In this document: in pieces, positions 55,667 through 63,231 of the stretch | How positions within the stretch are numbered: position 1 is the stretch's first letter | Layout of the letters: every line of letters starts with the position of its first letter | Assembly (NCBI RefSeq): GCF_024704725.1 | Contig: NZ_JALIQS010000002.1 | Location: 558,001 to 622,000 of the forward strand | DNA: 64,000 nucleotides | Reading direction: 5' to 3' | Origin: Shinella sp. CPCC 101442 | Lineage (GTDB): Bacteria; Pseudomonadota; Alphaproteobacteria; Rhizobiales; Rhizobiaceae | Made by a program: the position numbers and the translations under genes | Notes under the pieces: generated by a model | Told to the model about the DNA's origin: nothing | Seen by the model: only the letters and a program-made list of their open reading frames with translations | Database searches by the model: none

Positions 55667-56404
55667 ATGCTGAAGCAGATTCTCGCTGTTTCGGGCGCGC
55701 TCGCGCTCGTCCTTTCTCTTCCGCTTGCGGCCGGAGCGCACGGCGCCTGGGTGGCTGAGCGCTGGGGCAATCTCGGCGTCGTCTACGGTCATGGCGCAGG
55801 CGACGACCCCTATGATCCCGCGCGCATCACGCAGGCGCTCGCCATTGCCGAGGATGGCGCCACGACGCCGGTCGAGGTCGACAAGCGCGAAAAACACGCG
55901 ATCCTGAAGCCGGAAGGGGAACCTGCCGCCATTCTCATGACCTTCGACAACGGCTATTGGACGGAGAAGACGGATGGCAAATGGGTGAACGAGGCCAAGG
56001 ACAAGGTGGTGGATGCCAAGGCGGCCGGCCACTACATCAAGAACAGCCTCTCGCTCCTCCACGCCCACGGCGCGCTCCCTGCCTTCCCCAAACAGGACCT
56101 GCAGATCCTGCCGCTGGACAACCCGATCGGCCGCAAGGCCGGCGACCCGATCCGGCTGCGCGTTCTCCACGACGGCAAGCCGCTCGCCGGCGCCGTGGTG
56201 ACGCTCGACTACGTCAACCAGGCGTCGCTGAAGAGCGAGCCGACGGATGCCGACGGCGAGGTGATCGTGGCGATCCGCAACGATGGGCTCAACGTGCTTG
56301 CTGTGGATCACACCGTGCCGCTGGAGAACGACCCCAAGGCGGACCTTGTCGGCTATACGGCGACGCTGAGCTTCGTTGCGGAAGCGCATAGCCACGACGA
56401 CTGA
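55667..56404 (+). CDS. DUF4198 periplasmic metal-related protein
   Basis: A 245-residue exported protein with a signal peptide (ILAVSGALALVLSLPLAAGA) and a mature domain starting HGAWVAERWG, with His residues at the N-terminus and C-terminus (AEAHSHDD) that may bind metal. The DUF4198 family goes with nickel, cobalt and zinc uptake. GGAGACC precedes ATG 55667. A strong terminator follows, and a Zur-like box precedes it, so zinc control is inferred. Confidence 0.8.
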   Translation: MLKQILAVSGALALVLSLPLAAGAHGAWVAERWGNLGVVYGHGAGDDPYDPARITQALAIAEDGATTPVEVDKREKHAILKPEGEPAAILMTFDNGYWTEKTDGKWVNEAKDKVVDAKAAGHYIKNSLSLLHAHGALPAFPKQDLQILPLDNPIGRKAGDPIRLRVLHDGKPLAGAVVTLDYVNQASLKSEPTDADGEVIVAIRNDGLNVLAVDHTVPLENDPKADLVGYTATLSFVAEAHSHDD

Positions 56405-56406
56405 GC

Positions 56407-56440
56407 AAAAAGGGCTGCGCCATCAGGCGCAGCCCTTTTT
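56407..56440. terminator. Strong intrinsic terminator after the DUF4198 gene
   Basis: Exact 14-bp arms AAAAAGGGCTGCGC and GCGCAGCCCTTTTT around a 6-base loop. The symmetrical A and T runs make it bidirectional and suited to the convergent VOC gene as well. Confidence 0.92.
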
Positions 56441-56453
56441 CAAGCGGGATCGG

Positions 56454-56855
56454 TCAGCCCTGGCCGCCCGACTGATCCATATGCATGAACTCCCAGACAT
56501 TGCCGTTGATGTCCTGGAAAGAGCAGCCATACATGGGGCCGAACTCGATGTTGGGCTTCCATTCGCGCCCGCCGGCGGCGAGCGCCTTGGCCTTGAAGTC
56601 GTCGACCTCCTGGCGGCTGGTGGCGGAAAAGCAGGTGAGTGCCTGGGTCTGCTGTTCGGGATCGCCGACCTTGCCGGTGACGAACTGCGCGAATTTCTCC
56701 TCGGTCAGGTGCATGACGAAGATGTTTTCGTCCACCACCATGCAGGCGGCGGTGTCGTCGGAGAACTGCTCGTTGAAGGAAAAGCCGAGGGCCGTGAAGA
56801 AGCGGCGGGTCGCCGGCAAATCCTTGATGGGCAGGTTGACGAAGATCATGCGCAT
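56454..56855 (-). CDS. VOC (glyoxalase/bleomycin resistance-like) protein
   Basis: A 133-residue protein with VOC fold elements (FVNLPIKDLPATRRFFTALG, FVMHLTEEKFAQFVTG, GPMYGCSFQDINGNVWEFMH). The metal-binding residues are only partly conserved; enzymatic role unknown. AGGAGGACTTCC precedes ATG 56855. Confidence 0.85.
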   Translation of the reverse strand: MRMIFVNLPIKDLPATRRFFTALGFSFNEQFSDDTAACMVVDENIFVMHLTEEKFAQFVTGKVGDPEQQTQALTCFSATSRQEVDDFKAKALAAGGREWKPNIEFGPMYGCSFQDINGNVWEFMHMDQSGGQG

Positions 56856-56952
56856 GGAAGTCCTCCTTGTTGTTGGCGATGCGGGGTGTGTTCTCCCGTC
56901 ATGCCACAAGGACGTAACACGCGGCCCCTTCCCGACAAGGTCTTCGAAAAAA

Positions 56953-57315
56953 TTACGCCGCCGCGCAACCCGGCACATCTTCCAGCCGGTGCCAGACCGG
57001 AATGCCGCGTTCGCGGGCGATGCGCACATCGTTGTCGGCCCCCTTGCTGTCGCCCGGCAGTCGCAGCACGCCTTCGCAGAGTTCGAGCAGACGATGCGCC
57101 GTCGGGTAAAAAATCTCCTCGTGCAGGGCGTCGCCGATCACCTCGCCGCCGGCCGCATGCCAGACGGGCAGCGCCACCCATTCGCCGATGACAGGCAAGT
57201 GGCCGGCCTTGAACAGCGCATAGGACGGCGCTTCCAGCCGCTTCAAATTCTCCGCCATCTTCTGCGGGTCGTCCCCGGTGCCCGAGCGGTAGGGGCCGGC
57301 GATCAGGATCAACAT
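56953..57315 (-). CDS. DUF4406 / nucleoside 2-deoxyribosyltransferase-like protein
   Basis: A 120-residue protein with Rossmann-like start MLILIAGPYRSGTGDDP and later PGDSKGADNDVRIARERGIP. The family is related to nucleoside deoxyribosyltransferases, with little known function. GGAG precedes ATG 57315 by about six bases. Divergent from the DeoR regulator, with the operator in between, so likely its target. Confidence 0.72.
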   Translation of the reverse strand: MLILIAGPYRSGTGDDPQKMAENLKRLEAPSYALFKAGHLPVIGEWVALPVWHAAGGEVIGDALHEEIFYPTAHRLLELCEGVLRLPGDSKGADNDVRIARERGIPVWHRLEDVPGCAAA

Positions 57316-57335
57316 GTCTTACTCCACACAATTAC

Positions 57336-57367
57336 ATGAAATATCCGGATTATTCTGGATATTTCAT
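57336..57367. promoter_or_regulatory. DeoR operator: 11-bp inverted repeat with 10-bp spacer
   Basis: ATGAAATATCC (57336-57346) and GGATATTTCAT (57357-57367) are exact inverted copies. They lie between the divergent DUF4406 gene (start 57315) and DeoR (start 57414) and overlap the expected promoters. ATTATT occurs again downstream, and AATTAC/GTAATT flanks add further symmetry. Confidence 0.7.
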
Positions 57368-57413
57368 GATTATTCGTGTAATTTCGTGCAGAGTCAAGAT
57401 GGAGTGCGCACGC

Positions 57414-58169
57414 ATGCTGACCAGCCAGAGAAAGGCGCTCATTACCCGACGCCTCACCCGCGACGGCGAGATCGTCGCCAAGACGCTCGCGGCGGAGCTC
57501 AATCTTTCGGAAGACACGATCCGCCGGGACCTTCGGGAAATGGCGGCGGAGGGACTGCTGAAGCGGGTGCATGGCGGCGCGCTGCCGCTTGTCCCGCCGC
57601 TGCCGGGTCTGGCGGTGCGCCAGACACTCGCGCCGGACGAGAAGGCAGCCCTCGGCGCCCGCGCGGCGGCGATGATCGAGCCGGGTCAGGTGGTCTTTCT
57701 CGACGGCGGCACGACGACGGCAGCGCTTGCCCGCGCGCTGCCACGCGACTTCGCCTTCACGGTCGTCACGCACAGCCCGACCATCGCCTGCGAACTCGAA
57801 CGCCACCCGACCGCCGAGATCGTGCTGATCGGCGGGCGGCTCTACAAACATTCGATGGTGGCGATGGGCGCATCCGCGCTGGAGGCGATCCGCGGCCTGA
57901 AGGCCGACCTCTATTTCATGGGTGTGACCGCCGCCCACCCGACGCACGGCCTCACCACCGGAGACATGGAGGAAGCCGCCACGAAGCGCATCATCACTGA
58001 CAACGCCGCCGCCACCTGGGTGCTGCTGACCGCCGAAAAACTCGGCCGCGCCTCCCCCTGGAAGATCATGCCGACAGCTTCCGCCACCGGCCTCATCGTA
58101 CCGGGCGGGCTGGCGCCGGAGACGCTCTCGCCCTATCGGGAGCTGGATGTGGAGATTGTTGAGGCCTGA
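57414..58169 (+). CDS. DeoR family transcriptional regulator
   Basis: A 251-residue regulator: HTH (TRRLTRDGEIVAKTLAAELN, then LSEDTIRRDLREMAAEGLLK, the family signature) and a sugar-phosphate-binding domain with VVFLDGGTTTAALARALPRD and GVTAAHPTHGLTTGDMEEAA. ATG 57414 follows GGAG by nine bases; ATG 57399 is possible. It likely senses a phosphosugar or nucleotide and controls the divergent gene. Confidence 0.92.
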   Translation: MLTSQRKALITRRLTRDGEIVAKTLAAELNLSEDTIRRDLREMAAEGLLKRVHGGALPLVPPLPGLAVRQTLAPDEKAALGARAAAMIEPGQVVFLDGGTTTAALARALPRDFAFTVVTHSPTIACELERHPTAEIVLIGGRLYKHSMVAMGASALEAIRGLKADLYFMGVTAAHPTHGLTTGDMEEAATKRIITDNAAATWVLLTAEKLGRASPWKIMPTASATGLIVPGGLAPETLSPYRELDVEIVEA

Positions 58170-58493
58170 TCAGGCGGCGTCACGCGGCACGATGCGGTCG
58201 AGGTCCCGGCCGATTTCGCGGCGCTTCTGCATCAGGTCGAATTCGGCCTGCAGGCGCAGGAAGTAGCCTTCCGAGAGACCGAAATAGCGTGTGAGCCGCA
58301 GATCGGTATCGGCCGTCACCTGTCGCTTGCCGAGCACGATCTCGTTGATGCGGCGGGGCGGAACATGCACCGCGCGGGCCAGTGCATTCTGGCTGATCTC
58401 CATCGGCTCGAGAAACTCCTCAAGCAGGATATCGCCGGGATGCGGATTGGGCAGCAAGTTATCGTCAATCATGGTAGTCGATGATGCGGACAT
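58170..58493 (-). CDS. higA: HigA-type antitoxin
   Basis: A 107-residue antitoxin with an XRE helix-turn-helix (MEISQNALARAVHVPPRRIN then EIVLGKRQVTADTDLRLTRY). ATG 58493 is chosen, since AAGGAG lies nine bases upstream; another in-frame ATG at 58472 lies in the end of the toxin gene. The overlap with higB is 29 bp. Typical HigBA order with toxin first. Confidence 0.9.
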   Translation of the reverse strand: MSASSTTMIDDNLLPNPHPGDILLEEFLEPMEISQNALARAVHVPPRRINEIVLGKRQVTADTDLRLTRYFGLSEGYFLRLQAEFDLMQKRREIGRDLDRIVPRDAA

Positions 58494-58749
58494 GAACGGC
58501 ATCTCCTTGCGACCAGCCGAAGCACAGCCGCCACTGGTCATTGATCCGGATCGAATAAAGCCCGGCCAGATTTCCCTTCAAAAGCTCCAGCCGATTGCCA
58601 GGCGGCACGCGCAGGTCTGTAACCGTCTGCGCGGCGTGCAGCATACGCAGTTTGCGCAGGGCAATCGCCTGCATATCGGCCGGAAGCCGCCGGCTTTTCC
58701 GGCCGGACCAGATCAATTCTGTCTCCCGGTCGGCGAAGCTCTTGATCAT
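58465..58749 (-). CDS. higB: HigB/RelE-type toxin
   Basis: A 94-residue RelE-superfamily mRNA interferase (KSFADRETELIWSGRKSRRL, RLELLKGNLAGLYSIRINDQ, WRLCFGWSQGDAVHVRIIDY). The conserved Arg/Lys surface (NLAGLYSIRINDQWRLCF) matches the ribosome-dependent HigB type. It precedes higA, and a 10-bp palindrome lies upstream at 58765. Confidence 0.93.
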   Translation of the reverse strand: MIKSFADRETELIWSGRKSRRLPADMQAIALRKLRMLHAAQTVTDLRVPPGNRLELLKGNLAGLYSIRINDQWRLCFGWSQGDAVHVRIIDYHD

Positions 58750-58764
58750 GCTCCACCATAACGC

Positions 58765-58774
58765 ATGACGTCAT
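58765..58774. promoter_or_regulatory. Palindrome ATGACGTCAT before higB
   Basis: An exact 10-bp palindrome about 16 bp upstream of the toxin start, within a promoter-like region (TTGACG and TTATGG on the minus strand). Possible HigA operator. Confidence 0.45.
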
Positions 58775-58785
58775 AAGGCGTCAAT

Positions 58786-59793
58786 TCAGGCCGCGAATGC
58801 CTCGGTCACCCTGATGTCGCCGACATGGATGCCGTTCCAGTTCTTCATGGAGCGGTTGGCCTGGGCCATCAGGGCAATGTGGATATCCGGCTCTTCCGTG
58901 AAGAAACGGGCGAGCGTCGCGGCGACCATGCTTTCGGCGGCGCGGGTGGTGCCGTCTTCGCATTTCAACGCGATGGCGATGCCCTTTTCCGGGATCGCGG
59001 CGCAGAACACGCCCTCAGCGCCGGTTTTCGCAAAAATGCGGCCAGGGGCGGTTTCCATCAGGCGCGTGCAGGCGCGGCCCGTGCCGGCGACGAAGAAGGG
59101 TTCGGCCATGCATGCCTCCATCAGGCGGCGTGAGGCCTTGGCCCGTTCTGCACCGAGGCCGACGCCGGTCGCCATCTTCGCGAAACCGTGGGCGAGACCC
59201 TTCATCGGCACGGCATAGGTCGGGATCGAGCAGCCATCGACGCCGCAATTGTCGACGGCAAGCGCCGCCCCCGTCAGGCTTTCCATGATGCCGCGGATTT
59301 CGGCCTGCACGGGGTGCTCGTAACGCACGTAGCCCTTCAAATCCTTGCCGGTGTGGCAGGCGGCGCAGACGAAGCCGGCATGTTTGCCGGAGCAATTGTT
59401 GTGGAGCGCCGTCGGGCGGTCGAGCAGGCGTGCCTGGCCGATCAGAACGGGCTGCTCGAAGGACCAGTGGGCGCCGCATTCCAGCACGCTCTCATCGACG
59501 CCGGCAGCAGCAAGCATGGTGCCGGCAAGCCGGGCATGCGCCGCCTCGCCGCTGTGCGAGGAACAGGCAAGCGCCAATTCCTGGTTGCCGAAGGCATGGG
59601 CATCGGCCGCGCCGCTTTCGATGAGCGGCAGCGCCTGCATGGCCTTGCAGGCCGAGCGCGGAAAGACGCCGCCTTCGATATCGCCCTGCGAGAACACCAC
59701 CTTGCCGTCGCCATCGACCACCACGACCATGCCGCGATGGCGGCTTTCGACGAGATTGCCGCGCGTGACTTCGACAAGTACCGGGTTTGCCAT
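58786..59793 (-). CDS. L-asparaginase, Rhizobium etli type (class 3)
   Basis: A 335-residue asparaginase unrelated to the E. coli enzymes. It carries the serine-lysine motif PRSACKAMQ (S47, K50), the zinc/catalytic segment NNCSGKHAG, and VDNCGVDGCSIP, which match ReAV-like enzymes. It starts MANPVLVEVTRGNLVES. It hydrolyses asparagine in the cytoplasm, fitting rhizobial nitrogen use. It lies 36 bp downstream of the higB promoter palindrome and converges on nothing. Confidence 0.92.
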   Translation of the reverse strand: MANPVLVEVTRGNLVESRHRGMVVVVDGDGKVVFSQGDIEGGVFPRSACKAMQALPLIESGAADAHAFGNQELALACSSHSGEAAHARLAGTMLAAAGVDESVLECGAHWSFEQPVLIGQARLLDRPTALHNNCSGKHAGFVCAACHTGKDLKGYVRYEHPVQAEIRGIMESLTGAALAVDNCGVDGCSIPTYAVPMKGLAHGFAKMATGVGLGAERAKASRRLMEACMAEPFFVAGTGRACTRLMETAPGRIFAKTGAEGVFCAAIPEKGIAIALKCEDGTTRAAESMVAATLARFFTEEPDIHIALMAQANRSMKNWNGIHVGDIRVTEAFAA

Positions 59794-59875
59794 GATCGTG
59801 CCCTCAAATATCCGATTTCCGCTGCGGTATTATCCGAAATTCACAAACCTGCCCACTCGGTTTTGGAGCGCCCGC

Positions 59876-60613
59876 ATGAAATTGCTGAGGAATGTCCTTG
59901 TCCTCTTTCTCGTGATCTACCTCGTGCCCGCCCTTGGCGCCGCCGGCTACTGGTACATCAAGGACCGCCCGGCCAACTGGCGCGAGGCGAACTGGACCTC
60001 CGCCGGCATCCTGCCCGAAGCGACGAAGACGCCGCAGGCGACGATCCACATCTTCTCCGCCGCGACGGGCGGCATGAAGGGCGCGGTCGCGAGCCATGCC
60101 TGGATCGTCACCAAGGAGGCGAATGCCGCAGGCTACAACCGCTACGACAAGGTCGGCTGGGGCGCGCCGGTGCGCAAGAACGCCTACGCGCCCGATGCCT
60201 TCTGGTACTCCAACACACCGCGCACCGTCGTCTCCGTCAGCGGCGAGGAGGCGGCGCGGCTGATCCCGAAAATAGAGAAGGCCATCGCCGCCTATCCCTA
60301 TGCCAAGCCCGGCGCCTATCGTCTCTGGCCGGGGCCGAATTCCAACACCTTCGTCGCCCATGTGCTGCGTTCCGTGCCGGAACTCGGCGTCGTCCTTCCG
60401 CCGGATGCCGTAGGGCGCGACTACCTGCCGGATGGGAAACTCTTCGCCGTGGATGCCGACGGCAGGGACGTGCACGCGACGCTCTATGGCCTGCTCGGCA
60501 TTTCCGCGGGCATGCGCAGCGGGCTGGAACTGCACATCATGGGCCTCGTCGCCGGCGTCGACATCGCGCGGCCTGCGATCAAGATACCGGCGATCGGACG
60601 GATCGGGATCTAG
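59876..60613 (+). CDS. DUF3750 domain protein
   Basis: A 245-residue protein with an N-terminal membrane anchor (LLRNVLVLFLVIYLVPALGA) and a DUF3750 domain (ATIHIFSAATGGMKGAVASH, SNTFVAHVLRSVPELGVVLP). Likely periplasmic. GGAG precedes ATG 59876 by about ten bases. Divergent from the asparaginase. Function unknown. Confidence 0.85.
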   Translation: MKLLRNVLVLFLVIYLVPALGAAGYWYIKDRPANWREANWTSAGILPEATKTPQATIHIFSAATGGMKGAVASHAWIVTKEANAAGYNRYDKVGWGAPVRKNAYAPDAFWYSNTPRTVVSVSGEEAARLIPKIEKAIAAYPYAKPGAYRLWPGPNSNTFVAHVLRSVPELGVVLPPDAVGRDYLPDGKLFAVDADGRDVHATLYGLLGISAGMRSGLELHIMGLVAGVDIARPAIKIPAIGRIGI

Positions 60614-60747
60614 CGGTGAAAACGTCGTGAGACGGGCCGCTGGACATCCCGGCGTCATCGACGGATCGTGAGCCGCAACGAAATTGAGATTTGGCAAAGC
60701 GGGATCAACGAAACCCGACTTGCTGTTACCAGAAGCGGAGAGCGGTC

Positions 60748-61173
60748 ATGAGCGACGATAGAAAACAGCACACGGCGACCTGTCACTGCGGCACCGTCCG
60801 GTTCCGCGTGCGGCTAACGGACGGATTCAACACGATCCGCCGCTGCACCTGCTCCTATTGCCGCATGCGCGGGGCCATTGCCGCCTCCGCAGAACTTTCG
60901 GATATCGACTTCATGGAGGGCGAAGACAATCTGACGCTCTATCAATTCAACACGGGCACGGCGAAGCACTATTTCTGCAAGACCTGCGGCATCTATACCC
61001 ACCACCAGCGCCGTTCCAATCCGAACCAGTTCGGCATCAATATCGCCTGCATAGAGGGCGTCAGCCCCTTCGATTTCGCGACGGTGGAGGTCATGGACGG
61101 CGTTTCCCATCCCGCCGATTCCGGCGCAGGCCCCCAGGTCGCCGGTATCCTCCGGTTCGAGCCGGCGACCTGA
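60748..61173 (+). CDS. GFA family (glutathione-dependent formaldehyde-activating-like) protein
   Basis: A 141-residue small zinc-binding protein. Ligand Cys are visible in TATCHCGTVRFRV, CTCSYCRM and YFCKTCGIYTHH. The family binds glutathione-linked formaldehyde or related adducts, but substrate specificity is not known. GCGGAGAGCGG precedes ATG 60748. Confidence 0.88.
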   Translation: MSDDRKQHTATCHCGTVRFRVRLTDGFNTIRRCTCSYCRMRGAIAASAELSDIDFMEGEDNLTLYQFNTGTAKHYFCKTCGIYTHHQRRSNPNQFGINIACIEGVSPFDFATVEVMDGVSHPADSGAGPQVAGILRFEPAT

Positions 61174-61194
61174 CGCCGGGGGCCTCCCGCAGCA

Positions 61195-62058
61195 TCAGAG
61201 ATACGCCACCTCCACGGCGGTAAGCAGGGCGGGATCGGCGATGGAATCGATGGCGACGATCCGCTCCCCCTCCACCTCGATGAGCACAACCACCTTGAGC
61301 TGGCCGCCGAGAATGACGGCAAGGCCGAGCTGACCGTCGATGAGGGCGAGCTTTGCCGCCGTCGCCTTACCCTTGAAGTTGGTCGCAACGGCCTGCGCGC
61401 CGTGCATTTCGGCGAGCGAGCCGAGCCGCACCGCGTCGGCATCCGCGTGGAAGACGACATCCGGGTCGAGCACGGCGAGCAGACCCGAAAAGTCGCCGTC
61501 GCGCGAGGCGGCGAGGAAGGCGGCGACGACGTTCTTGCGGCGGTCGTAGTCGGCCGCTGGCGTTTCCGGCAGCCCCTGCACGCGGCGGCGGGCGCGGCTG
61601 GCGAGCTGGCGCGCTGCGACCGGCGAGCGATCGACGATGCGGCCGATCTCCTCGAAGGGCACGTCGAACATGTCGTGAAGAACGAAGGCGAGGCGTTCGG
61701 CAGGCGCGAGGCGCTCGAGAACGACGAGCAGCGCGAGGCCGACGGAATCGGCAAGCGCTGCCTGCTCGTCGGCGCTTGCTGACGGATCGGCGTGCTGGAC
61801 CTCACCTTTCCCGCCATCGATCGGGTCCTCGCGGCGCCGCGAGCGTGCACGCAACATGTCGAGGCAGATGCGGCCGACGACGGTCGTCAGCCAGCCTGCC
61901 GGGTTTTCGATGCCGCCCTCCGCGCGCTCCAGCCTGAACCACGCCTCCTGCACCGCGTCCTCAGCCTCCGCGTGAGAACCCAGCATGCGCAAGGCGACAC
62001 TGCACAAACGGCCCCGCTCGGCCTCGAAACGGTCGGCCCAAAACTTTTTTTCGCTCAT
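61195..62058 (-). CDS. ECF sigma factor with C-terminal SnoaL-like domain (ECF41-like)
   Basis: A 287-residue sigma-70 family factor: region 2 (FEAERGRLCSVALRMLGSHA, then AEDAVQEAWFRLERA), region 4 (LAPAERLAFVLHDMFDVPFE, then SPVAARQLASRARRRVQGLP) and a fused SnoaL-like domain from about residue 165. Such fused domains tune the activity of ECF41-type factors without an anti-sigma factor. Usual linker motifs WLPEP and DGGGK are absent here (linker contains RREDPIDGGKGEV), so it may be a variant or another SnoaL-ECF group. AAGGAG precedes ATG 62058. The divergent neighbour is a carboxymuconolactone decarboxylase. Confidence 0.9.
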   Translation of the reverse strand: MSEKKFWADRFEAERGRLCSVALRMLGSHAEAEDAVQEAWFRLERAEGGIENPAGWLTTVVGRICLDMLRARSRRREDPIDGGKGEVQHADPSASADEQAALADSVGLALLVVLERLAPAERLAFVLHDMFDVPFEEIGRIVDRSPVAARQLASRARRRVQGLPETPAADYDRRKNVVAAFLAASRDGDFSGLLAVLDPDVVFHADADAVRLGSLAEMHGAQAVATNFKGKATAAKLALIDGQLGLAVILGGQLKVVVLIEVEGERIVAIDSIADPALLTAVEVAYL

Positions 62059-62059
62059 C

Positions 62060-62086
62060 GGTCACACTCCTTCGCTCCGTGGCGTC
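62060..62086 (+). promoter_or_regulatory. ECF41-type promoter for the decarboxylase gene
   Basis: GGTCACA (62060-62066), 16 bp, CGTC (62083-62086). It differs from the ECF41 consensus TGTCACA-N16-CGTC, as I recall it, only at the first base. It overlaps the sigma gene's Shine-Dalgarno region and points toward the gene at 62166. Confidence 0.6.
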
Positions 62087-62094
62087 AAGGCCAT

Positions 62095-62121
62095 GACGAA
62101 CGAAGCCGCACCGGTGTGACA
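62095..62121 (-). promoter_or_regulatory. ECF41-type promoter for the sigma factor gene
   Basis: On the minus strand TGTCACA (62121-62115), 16 bp, CGTC (62098-62095): an exact match. A transcript would start near 62088 and reach the ATG at 62058 after about 30 bases, fitting self-activation. Confidence 0.7.
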
Positions 62122-62165
62122 GGGCTCGCAGCCGTCGACGCGAAATCACTGCAAGGAGATCAGAA

Positions 62166-62624
62166 ATGCAATCCCGTATGACCAATATCGTTACCGTCCT
62201 CCCGGACGTCATGAAGGCCATGCAGGCGCTTCAGGGCGCCGCACAAAAAACCGGCCTGCCGGAAAAGACCGCCCACCTCGTGCATCTGCGCGCCAGCCAG
62301 ATCAATGGCTGCGGCTTCTGCGTCGATCTGCACCCGCGCATGATGAAGAAGGCCGGCGAGAGCGACCGGCGCATCCTCTCCGTCGCCGCCTGGCGCGAGG
62401 CGCCGTTCTATACGGATGACGAGCGCGCGGCGCTGGCGCTGACCGAGGCCCTGACCCGCATCGCCGACCGCGAGGAGCCGGTTCCGGACACGATCTGGAA
62501 CGAGGCCGCCCGCCACTTCGACGAAAAGACGCTTGCCGCGCTCGTCGTGGAGATCGCGGCGATCAATGTGTGGAACCGGTTCAACGTGGCGACGCGGCAG
62601 GTTGCCGGCGAGTGGAACCCGTAA
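62166..62624 (+). CDS. AhpD-like carboxymuconolactone decarboxylase family protein
   Basis: A 152-residue AhpD-like protein with the CxxC-His motif in RASQINGCGFCVDLHPRM. It is the typical partner of ECF41-type sigma factors. It could act as a peroxidase partner or decarboxylase. CAAGGAG precedes ATG 62166. It begins after the sigma-dependent promoter at 62060, so it is probably its target. Confidence 0.92.
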   Translation: MQSRMTNIVTVLPDVMKAMQALQGAAQKTGLPEKTAHLVHLRASQINGCGFCVDLHPRMMKKAGESDRRILSVAAWREAPFYTDDERAALALTEALTRIADREEPVPDTIWNEAARHFDEKTLAALVVEIAAINVWNRFNVATRQVAGEWNP

Positions 62625-62751
62625 GCCCTCCCTCACCCGCCTGACGGTCCCTTCCCTGCCGGAGAAGGGGCCGGTGCACGCCGCCGCTGCGATTGCCGTT
62701 TCCGCAACGCCGTGCTTTCATATCCGGAACTCTTTCGAAGGCGGGCACCGC

Positions 62752-63078
62752 ATGGCCGAGCAGGGTTCTCAGTCCAGAGCAGCAATCACTCTTGCGGTCG
62801 TTTCCGGCTTCTTGATCTTCCGCTGCCTCTGGCGCGTGTTTACCCCGGGCACGGAATACGCCCTGCCGCCATGGCCTCTCGTCTCCGTCATCTCCGACAT
62901 TCTGATGATGGTCGCGCTTTTCATCATAAAGCCGATGGTGCCGACAGCCACGGCGGAATCTCCTGCCCTTGTCCGGCACGCCACGGCACTGTTCATCGGC
63001 GGGATCGTCGCAACCGCGATCATGGTGTTGATCAGGGTGTCCAGCGATCGTGGCTGGTGGACCGGGCATCTGATGTAA
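62752..63078 (+). CDS. Small membrane protein
   Basis: A 108-residue protein with three hydrophobic helices (ITLAVVSGFLIFRCLWRVF, LVSVISDILMMVALFIIKPM, LFIGGIVATAIMVLIRVSS). ATG 62752 (MAEQGSQSRAAITLA). No family recognised. Located 127 bp after the decarboxylase gene; its own promoter is not clear. Confidence 0.7.
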   Translation: MAEQGSQSRAAITLAVVSGFLIFRCLWRVFTPGTEYALPPWPLVSVISDILMMVALFIIKPMVPTATAESPALVRHATALFIGGIVATAIMVLIRVSSDRGWWTGHLM

Positions 63079-63231
63079 GGCGCGAAGCTCTGCTTGCGCT
63101 CTCGCGGGCGGCTTATCGCGGGCATCGGCCATGCCCGTCATTCGACCACCCCTTCACAATCAAAAGTCACGGCTTGAACTGCCGCGTGCACCATGCGAGG
63201 TCTTCGGCCTCGAATTCGCAAGGCCCCATCC

